Assembly (NCBI GenBank): GCA_017413305.1 | Contig: JAFPUA010000198.1 | Location: forward strand, 1 to 5,299 | Direction: 5' to 3' | Source: Candidatus Ruminimicrobiellum caprinum | Lineage (GTDB): Bacteria > Elusimicrobiota > Endomicrobiia > Endomicrobiales > Endomicrobiaceae | DNA length: 5,299 bases | In this document: positions 1 to 3,684 of the stretch, one piece after another | How positions within the stretch are numbered: position 1 is the first letter of the stretch | Layout: the number at the start of each line of letters is the position of its first letter | Program-made: the position numbers and the translations under genes | Notes under the pieces: model-generated | What the model was told of the DNA's origin: nothing | Databases searched by the model: none | What the model saw: the letters and a program-made list of their open reading frames with translations, nothing else

Positions 1-277
1 AACCTGTTTCGCAGCAGTTAAGAATTTCTTTTTTTGTAAGTCTGTATCGTTCTATCTTTTTATTTGTGCAATTTATTCCGCAATAATAACAGCCGTTTTT
101 ACAATAGTTTGTTATTTCTATCAAACCGCGAAGATAAACGGCATCACCGTAAACTTCTCTGCGAACAGCATCTGCTTGTTTAAAAAGTTCTTCGTTAATA
201 GTTTTGTCTAAAAGAAGTGTTTTTAAATCTTTATCCAAAAGATTTTTATTTTCTTTTAATTCTTCAATGATATTCAT
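1..277 (-). CDS. hydE: HydE, [FeFe]-hydrogenase H-cluster radical SAM maturase (N-terminal 92 residues, cut by window edge)
   Basis: My own translation from the ATG at 277-275 gives an open frame of 92 codons running off the left edge. It begins MNIIEELKENK and continues through QADAVRREVYGDAVYLRGLIE, ITNYCKNGCYYCGIN and ERYRLTKKEIL. The CxxxCxxC motif (C-KNG-C-YY-C) is the radical SAM [4Fe-4S] ligand set. The surrounding words (ADxVRR.. YGD.VYLRGLIE.TNYCKN.CYYCGI.. N...ERYRLT.EEI) match what I know of HydE rather than the related ThiH, BioB or PylB. HydE acts in the cytoplasm with HydF and HydG to build the 2Fe subcluster of [FeFe] hydrogenase; in current models it processes the cysteine-bound Fe(CO)2CN synthon. 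It is separated from cysK by a terminator and has its own extended -10 promoter. There is no Shine-Dalgarno before the ATG. Family assignment is confident; BioB-like alternatives are unlikely. The catalytic barrel is outside the window. Confidence 0.9.
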   Translation of the reverse strand, partial: MNIIEELKENKNLLDKDLKTLLLDKTINEELFKQADAVRREVYGDAVYLRGLIEITNYCKNGCYYCGINCTNKKIERYRLTKKEILNCCETG

Positions 278-284
278 GTCCAAT

Positions 285-293
285 ATTATAGCA
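285..293 (-). promoter_or_regulatory. Extended -10 promoter for hydE
   Basis: The minus strand reads TGCTATAAT at 293-285, a perfect extended -10 (TGn-TATAAT). The -35 position, 17 bp further up, is poor (TTTATT, 313-308), as is usual for extended -10 promoters. Conventional spacing puts +1 at 278 or 277, and 277 is the A of the hydE ATG. It lies just downstream of the cysK terminator, so hydE is probably transcribed independently. Confidence 0.6.
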
Positions 294-300
294 AATATAA

Positions 301-348
301 TAAAAATAATAAAATGTCGGGAAACATAATATAATTATTCCCCGACAT
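301..348 (-). terminator. Intrinsic terminator after cysK
   Basis: An 8-bp GC-containing stem, ATGTCGGG at 314-321 paired with CCCGACAT at 341-348, encloses an inner ATAAT/ATTAT stem (326-330 with 334-338). On the minus strand the stem is followed at once by a T-rich tract (TTTATTATTTTTA, 313-301). The hairpin sits 24 nt after the cysK stop and before the hydE promoter. It would end the upstream sulfur operon in the observed direction of transcription. Confidence 0.8.
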
Positions 349-372
349 AATATAGAAAGTTTTTTATAAAAT

Positions 373-1305
373 TTATTCTGCAAAAAGTGCCGTTGATAAA
401 TATCTGTCACCGGTATCAGGTAAAAGAATTACGATATTTTTACCTTTGTTTTCAGGTCTTTTTGCCAGTTGTATTCCTGCCCAAAGAGCTGCTCCGGAAG
501 AAATGCCGACTAATACACCTTCTTTTTTACCGATAAGCTTTCCTGTTGCAAAAGCATCTTCATTTTGAACAGGTATAATTTCGTCATATATTTTTGTATT
601 TAAAACATCCGGAACAAAACCTGCACCGATTCCCTGAATTTTATGGGCTCCGGCTACACCTGTTGAAAGTACTGCGGATGTTGCAGGTTCGACTGCTACC
701 ACTTTTACATTAGGATTTTTAGATTTTAAAAATTCTCCTACTCCGGTAATTGTTCCGCCTGTTCCTACACCTGCTACAAAAATATCAACTTTTCCGTCGG
801 TATCTTCCCAAATTTCAGGACCTGTCGTGTCTCTATGTGTTTTAGGGTTTGCAGGATTAACAAATTGTCCCGGAATAAAACTGTTAGGAGTTTGCTTGCT
901 GATTTCTTCAGCTTTTGCAATAGCACCTTTCATACCTTTTGCACCTTCGGTTAAAACAAGTTCCGCACCGTATGCTTTCATCAGTTGTCTTCTTTCTACA
1001 GACATTGTTTCAGGCATTACGATAATAATTTTATATCCTTTTGCTGCTGCTACTGCGGAAAGGCCTATTCCCGTATTTCCGCTTGTAGGTTCAATAATTA
1101 CCGAACCGGGTTTTAATAATCCTTTTTGTTCAGCATCTTCTATCATTGCTTTTGCAATTCTATCTTTTACCGAACCTGCAGGGTTAAAATATTCCAATTT
1201 AGCAATTATTTTTGCCTGTAAATTTTCTGTTTTTTCTATGTGGGTTAACTCCAATAATGGTGTTTTTCCTATTAGTTGATCTGCTGTTGTATAAATTTTT
1301 GACAT
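373..1305 (-). CDS. cysK: Cysteine synthase A (O-acetylserine sulfhydrylase), 310 aa
   Basis: PLP-dependent beta-replacement enzyme making L-cysteine from O-acetyl-L-serine and sulfide in the cytoplasm. The start is ATG 1305-1303 (MSKIYTTADQLIGKTPL), chosen because AGGAGA lies 10 nt upstream at 1321-1316 and the 310-residue length is typical. The frame is open 35 codons further up, but that extension overlaps the preceding small gene and has no family similarity. Visible motifs: the PLP lysine K47 in NPAGSVKDR (41-49); the substrate loop TSGNTG (74-79); the phosphate-binding glycine loop GVGTGGT (179-185); GISSGAA (267-273) around the pyridine-nitrogen serine; and the C-terminal LPDTGDRYLSTALF. 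The protein appears intact and catalytically complete. It lies 37 nt after a cysteine-rich small ORF, probably on the same mRNA from the promoter at 1551-1523, and is followed by a terminator. O-phosphoserine use or a CysM role cannot be excluded from sequence. Confidence 0.96.
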   Translation of the reverse strand: MSKIYTTADQLIGKTPLLELTHIEKTENLQAKIIAKLEYFNPAGSVKDRIAKAMIEDAEQKGLLKPGSVIIEPTSGNTGIGLSAVAAAKGYKIIIVMPETMSVERRQLMKAYGAELVLTEGAKGMKGAIAKAEEISKQTPNSFIPGQFVNPANPKTHRDTTGPEIWEDTDGKVDIFVAGVGTGGTITGVGEFLKSKNPNVKVVAVEPATSAVLSTGVAGAHKIQGIGAGFVPDVLNTKIYDEIIPVQNEDAFATGKLIGKKEGVLVGISSGAALWAGIQLAKRPENKGKNIVILLPDTGDRYLSTALFAE

Positions 1306-1342
1306 TTTATATATTTCTCCTGTATAATTTGTTATAGCTTCT

Positions 1343-1495
1343 TTATTTCTGGCAATCTGCTGTCGGACATTCTTCTGTACTGCAATTTTTTGTGTTACTA
1401 CAATCTTCATCGCTACTACAGCTACAACAGTATACGGAACCTGCTGATATTATAATTGTTGTTAAAACTAACATGCTTAATAAAACTTTTTTCAT
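1343..1495 (-). CDS. Small cysteine-rich exported peptide, 50 aa, unknown function
   Basis: I do not recognise this gene. It begins MKKVLLSMLVLTTIIISAGS: a short basic N-terminus, a hydrophobic core (residues 4-16) and a possible signal peptidase I site near SAG/S (17-20). The remaining 28 residues hold seven cysteines (C23, C24, C26, C32, C38, C43, C48), spaced CCxC-x5-C-x5-C-x4-C-x4-C, with Ser, Thr, Asp and Glu between them. The start is ATG 1495-1493 because GGAGG (1505-1501) lies 5 nt upstream. Two in-frame ATGs further up (1507, 1531) would place this Shine-Dalgarno inside the gene. It lies 42 nt after metY and 37 nt before cysK, with its own promoter. No good lipobox is seen, since Tyr precedes C23. 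It could be a disulfide-rich or metal-binding secreted peptide, or a cysteine-demand leader for cysK. The gene is well supported; its role is open. Confidence 0.7.
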   Translation of the reverse strand: MKKVLLSMLVLTTIIISAGSVYCCSCSSDEDCSNTKNCSTEECPTADCQK

Positions 1496-1522
1496 CTTGG
1501 CCTCCATTTTACCATTGAATTT

Positions 1523-1551
1523 ATTATACATTATAAATTATATATTATCAA
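1523..1551 (-). promoter_or_regulatory. Sigma-70-type promoter for the cysteine-rich peptide and cysK
   Basis: The minus strand has TTGATA at 1551-1546, a 17-bp spacer, and a perfect TATAAT at 1528-1523. The predicted start near 1516 leaves a 5' UTR of about 20 nt carrying GGAGG before the ATG at 1495. The -35 overlaps the last codons of metY. No terminator is visible after metY, so read-through from metY may add to this promoter. Confidence 0.65.
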
Positions 1552-2821
1552 AACCTTGCTTCAAATCATCAATAATATCATCTATATGTTCCGTCCCTAT
1601 TGATAGTCTGACAGTTGTAGGTTTTATACCACTCTTTAACAATTCTTCTTCAGAAAGCTGAGAATGTGTTGTTGATGCGGGATGTATTACAAGGCTTTTT
1701 ACATCTGCAACATTTGCAAGAAGAGAGAAAAGTTTTAAACTTTCCGTAAACTTCTTTGCGGTTTCTGCAGTTCCTTTTATTTCAAAAGTAAATATTGAAG
1801 CTGCTCCTTTCGGGAAATATTTATCATACAATTCTTTCTTCTTTCCTGTTTCCAAAGAAGGATGATTTACTTTAGCAACTTTTGGATGATTTTTCAAGAA
1901 ATCAACAACTTTAAGAGCATTTTCTACATGTCTTTCTACTCTTAAAGAGAGAGTTTCAAGACCTTGCAATAATAAGAAGGAATTAAACGGAGATATTGTT
2001 GCTCCCTGATCTCTCAATAATGTTGTTCTTATTTTTATTATATAAGCTAAATTGCCTACAGCCTGTGTAAACACTACACCGTGATAGGATGGATTGGGTT
2101 TTGAAAGTCCCGGGAATTTATCATTTTGTGCCCAGTCGAATTTTCCGGCATCAATAATAACTCCGCCCATTACCGAACCATGCCCGCCGATGAATTTCGT
2201 TGCAGAATGTACCACAATGTCAACACCATGCTCGATAGGTCTTAATAAATAAGGTGTTGCGAAAGTGCTGTCTACTATAAAAGGTATTCCATGTTTATGT
2301 GCAATTTTAGATATTGCATCCAAATCTATAACATCTGAATTAGGATTACCTAAAGTTTCCGCATAAAGAAGTTTTGTATTTTCTTTTATTGCTTTTTCAA
2401 AATTTTCAGGATTTGATGGATCAACAAATGTTGTTGATATTCCCTGTTCTCTTAAAGTGTTTGCAAACAAGTTATATGTTCCACCATAAAGATTTGTAGA
2501 AGATACTATATGATCTCCTGCGTTTGCAATGTTTTGTATTGCATAAGTAATTGCTGATGCTCCTGATGCCGTAGCAAGTGCTGCAGCTCCGCCTTCAAGT
2601 GCTGCAATTCTTTTTTCAAAAACATCTGAAGTTGGGTTCATTAATCTTGTATAAATGTTACCACCGACAGTAAGTCCGAATCTTCCTGCAGCCGTTGCGG
2701 AATCTTTAAATACATAAGATGTTGTTGCATAAATAGGAACTGCTCTTGCATCTGTAGCAGAATCAGGTGTTTCTTGTCCTACATGAATTTGTAATGTTTC
2801 AAATTTATATTTGTTTGACAT
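1538..2821 (-). CDS. metY: O-acetylhomoserine sulfhydrylase, 427 aa
   Basis: Cys/Met-metabolism PLP enzyme of the gamma family. It converts O-acetyl-L-homoserine plus sulfide to L-homocysteine, the direct sulfhydrylation route to methionine. Visible motifs: ETLQIHVGQ near the start (8-16); YTRLMNPT (57-64), whose Tyr and Arg bind the neighbouring subunit's PLP phosphate; SGASA (86-90); ETLGNPN (155-161); VDSTFATP (183-190), with the pyridine-N aspartate D184; and the PLP lysine K209 in SATKFIGGHG. The substrate-carboxylate arginine is R405 in VRLSIGTEHIDD. The length and the roughly 50-residue insert after the lysine (DWAQNDKFPGLSKPNPSYHG) are typical of MetY and longer than MetB or MetC. AAGGAG at 2833-2828, 6 nt before the ATG, supports the start. 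Its leader carries a cysteine-rich ORF and a promoter with a palindromic operator. Use of O-succinyl- instead of O-acetylhomoserine cannot be excluded. Confidence 0.95.
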   Translation of the reverse strand: MSNKYKFETLQIHVGQETPDSATDARAVPIYATTSYVFKDSATAAGRFGLTVGGNIYTRLMNPTSDVFEKRIAALEGGAAALATASGASAITYAIQNIANAGDHIVSSTNLYGGTYNLFANTLREQGISTTFVDPSNPENFEKAIKENTKLLYAETLGNPNSDVIDLDAISKIAHKHGIPFIVDSTFATPYLLRPIEHGVDIVVHSATKFIGGHGSVMGGVIIDAGKFDWAQNDKFPGLSKPNPSYHGVVFTQAVGNLAYIIKIRTTLLRDQGATISPFNSFLLLQGLETLSLRVERHVENALKVVDFLKNHPKVAKVNHPSLETGKKKELYDKYFPKGAASIFTFEIKGTAETAKKFTESLKLFSLLANVADVKSLVIHPASTTHSQLSEEELLKSGIKPTTVRLSIGTEHIDDIIDDLKQGFDNI

Positions 2822-2848
2822 ATTATTCTCCTTGTTTTATAAAAACTA

Positions 2849-2873
2849 CTAATCTTCCACTCTTCCACTCTTC
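2849..2873 (-). repeat. Octamer tandem repeat in the metY leader
   Basis: Three 8-bp units read on the minus strand as GAAGAGTG, GAAGAGTG, GAAGATTA (2873-2850), followed by G at 2849. They lie between the leader-peptide stop and the metY Shine-Dalgarno. The 11-mer TGGAAGATTAG recurs exactly at 3670-3660 in a second octamer array beside the nifS stop. The tract is purine-rich and resembles Shine-Dalgarno sequence. Confidence 0.6.
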
Positions 2874-2877
2874 TGTT

Positions 2878-2952
2878 TTATCGGCACATTCGCATACAAC
2901 AACAAAATAAAATATCTCTCTTAATATAATTTCTCTTTTTTAGTGAAGTCAT
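2878..2952 (-). CDS. Cys/Met-rich leader peptide of metY, 24 aa (candidate attenuator)
   Basis: A 24-codon ORF starts at ATG 2952-2950, with GGGAG at 2965-2961 placed 8 nt upstream, and stops at TAA 2880-2878, 56 nt before the metY ATG. The peptide begins MTSLKKRNYIKRDILF and ends CCCMRMCR: three consecutive TGT codons (2904-2896), then ATG, CGA, ATG, TGC, CGA. Four of the last eight residues are Cys and two are Met, the amino acids made downstream of MetY. Known precedents are amino-acid leader peptides in general and the polycysteine uORFs controlling sulfur operons in mycobacteria. I infer that ribosome pausing at low Cys-tRNA would alter metY expression. No classical terminator hairpin is visible between this ORF and metY, so the mechanism could be translational. 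The predicted transcript start (about 3000) is well upstream. Too short for routine gene calling; a chance ORF is possible, but the Shine-Dalgarno and composition argue against it. Confidence 0.6.
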   Translation of the reverse strand: MTSLKKRNYIKRDILFCCCMRMCR

Positions 2953-2978
2953 AATCTCTTCTCCCAATTTAAATTTTT

Positions 2979-3005
2979 ATCAACCTACTTTATAGGTAGG
3001 TTGAT
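2979..3005 (-). promoter_or_regulatory. 27-bp perfect palindrome, candidate operator of metY
   Basis: ATCAACCTAC (2979-2988) and GTAGGTTGAT (2996-3005) form a perfect 10-bp inverted repeat around a 7-bp spacer. It begins directly after the -10 hexamer at 3011-3006 and covers the predicted start site, the classic position for a repressor site. A further ATCAA occurs at 3011-3015, so the half-site TTGAT/ATCAA appears three times in 37 bp. Rrf2-family proteins bind palindromes of about this size, so the regulator at 4932-5299 is a natural candidate (inference). It could alternatively be a terminator after iscU, but the following minus-strand sequence (AAAAATTTAAATT) is not a clean U-run. Confidence 0.55.
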
Positions 3006-3034
3006 ATGTTATCAAAATAAATATTTTTTGTCAA
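3006..3034 (-). promoter_or_regulatory. Promoter for the leader peptide and metY
   Basis: A perfect -35 TTGACA (3034-3029) is followed by a 17-bp AT-rich spacer and a 4/6 -10 TAACAT (3011-3006), starting 10 nt after the iscU stop. The predicted start is about 3000, inside the palindrome, which gives a leader of roughly 178 nt before metY. An alternative pairing of TTGATA (3016-3011) with TATAAA has only a 15-bp spacer and is less likely. Confidence 0.55.
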
Positions 3035-3043
3035 GAAGTTTTT

Positions 3044-3418
3044 TTATTTATTTTTATTTTTATAATCTTCGATTGCTTTATGCAGTGCATCTGCACCGAG
3101 ATTAGAACAATGCATTTTATGAGGAGGAAGTCCTCCGAGTTCTTTTGCGACAGCTTCGTTTGTAAGTGCAAGAGCTTCTTCTATTGTTTTTCCTATTGCC
3201 ATTTCAGAGACCATCGACGATACAGCAATTGCAGCGCCGCATCCGAAAGTTTTAAACTTAACATCTTTTATGATGTTGTTTTCTACTTTTATATAAAACT
3301 TCATCATATCTCCGCATACGGGATTACCTACTTCCCCTACTCCTGATGCGTCTTTTATTTCTCCCACGTTTCTGGGATTTGCGAAATGATCCATTACTTT
3401 TTCGTTATAAAAAGCCAT
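3044..3418 (-). CDS. iscU: IscU-type Fe-S cluster scaffold protein (NifU N-terminal domain), 124 aa
   Basis: Scaffold on which [2Fe-2S] and [4Fe-4S] clusters are assembled before transfer to apoproteins. The sequence shows the signature FANPRNVGE (12-20) and GNPVCGD with C35 and the cluster-labilising D37 (31-37). It also has FKTFGCGAAIA with C60 (55-65) and LPPHKMHCSNLG with C104 (97-108), so all three cluster cysteines and the aspartate are present. LPPHK matches the chaperone-binding LPPVK motif of E. coli IscU with one change. The protein ends after this single domain: there is no central ferredoxin-like or C-terminal Nfu domain, so it is IscU-like rather than full nitrogenase NifU. AGGAG at 3429-3425, 6 nt from the ATG, fixes the start. 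It follows the NifS-like gene after a 257-nt repeat-bearing gap. A weak promoter (TTGAAA 3473-3468, 17 bp, AAGAAT 3450-3445) might allow separate expression. Confidence 0.93.
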   Translation of the reverse strand: MAFYNEKVMDHFANPRNVGEIKDASGVGEVGNPVCGDMMKFYIKVENNIIKDVKFKTFGCGAAIAVSSMVSEMAIGKTIEEALALTNEAVAKELGGLPPHKMHCSNLGADALHKAIEDYKNKNK

Positions 3419-3495
3419 TTCTTTCTCCTCTTCTTATATTATTTATTCTTAATTTAATAACTTTATCTTTCAAATCTCTGAATACAAACAAATAC

Positions 3496-3619
3496 TAAAG
3501 CTTAAAGTTTACAGCTTATAGTTTATAGTTTTCGGAAAAACTGCAAATGCTTTAGATTTTTCGCTCTGCAAAAAATGCTAATTATTTTATCAGTAGGACA
3601 CATTAAACTTTAAGCTTTA
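3496..3619. repeat. 16-bp perfect inverted repeat in the nifS-iscU gap
   Basis: TAAAGCTTAAAGTTTA at 3496-3511 is the exact reverse complement of 3604-3619. The arms are 92 nt apart and are themselves parts of two heptamer arrays in opposite orientation. The nifS-iscU mRNA could form a long AT-rich stem here. No U-run follows the stem, so I do not call it a terminator. Confidence 0.7.
3498..3532 (+). repeat. Heptamer tandem repeat array 1
   Basis: Five consecutive 7-bp units on the plus strand: AAGCTTA, AAGTTTA, CAGCTTA, TAGTTTA, TAGTTTT. The consensus is NAG(C/T)TTA, and the first base varies freely. The same consensus recurs in opposite orientation at 3604-3638 and 4901-4928. It is noncoding and lies between nifS and iscU. 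Confidence 0.7.
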
Positions 3620-3638
3620 ATCTGTCAGCTGTAAGCTC
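3604..3638 (-). repeat. Heptamer tandem repeat array 2
   Basis: Five 7-bp units on the minus strand: GAGCTTA, CAGCTGA, CAGATTA, AAGCTTA, AAGTTTA (3638-3604). They share the NAG(C/T)T(T/G)A consensus of array 1 in the opposite orientation, which produces the 16-bp inverted repeat. The array sits between the octamer array at the nifS stop and array 1. Confidence 0.7.
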
Positions 3639-3644
3639 GTTTTT

Positions 3645-3684
3645 GTCGTTTCCAATATTCTAATCTTCCATTCCTCTAATCTTC
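3645..3684 (-). repeat. Octamer tandem repeat overlapping the end of nifS
   Basis: Five 8-bp units on the minus strand: GAAGATTA, GAGGAATG, GAAGATTA, GAATATTG, GAAACGAC (3684-3645). The first unit encodes the final Glu-Asp of the NifS-like protein and supplies most of its TAG stop. The unit matches the octamer array in the metY leader. This suggests the repeat reaches into or reshaped the gene's 3' end. Confidence 0.6.

Noticed and set aside
827..1279. 150-codon open frame on the plus strand
   Set aside because: It lies wholly antisense to cysK, whose motifs are unmistakable, has no Shine-Dalgarno or family similarity, and is a reverse-frame shadow.
1306..1410. 35-codon upstream extension of cysK
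   Set aside because: It overlaps the preceding small gene, has no family similarity, and the ATG at 1305 has the proper AGGAGA and gives the usual protein length.
1392..1661. 89-codon plus-strand open frame
   Set aside because: Antisense to the small cysteine-rich gene and the metY 3' end; no ribosome-binding site or recognisable motif.
2822..3000. S-box, T-box or other known riboswitch in the metY leader
   Set aside because: I see none of the conserved sequence elements (such as a T-box AGGGTGGNACCGCG-like segment or an SAM-I core); the leader is AT-rich with little strong pairing.
2979..3005. Palindrome as the iscU terminator
   Set aside because: The stem has only four G-C pairs and no proper U-run follows; its register with TTGACA-17-TAACAT favours an operator, though transcript 3' ends could overturn this.
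3080..3346. 88-codon Cys/Phe-rich plus-strand open frame
   Set aside because: Antisense to iscU; its cysteines are a by-product of the reversed reading of iscU codons.
3523..3603. 26-codon minus-strand ORF in the nifS-iscU gap (starts Met-Cys-Pro)
   Set aside because: No Shine-Dalgarno precedes its ATG, it runs through the repeat region, and its composition is unremarkable.
3498..3638. CRISPR array
   Set aside because: Units are 7 bp and contiguous with no spacers, and no cas genes are present.
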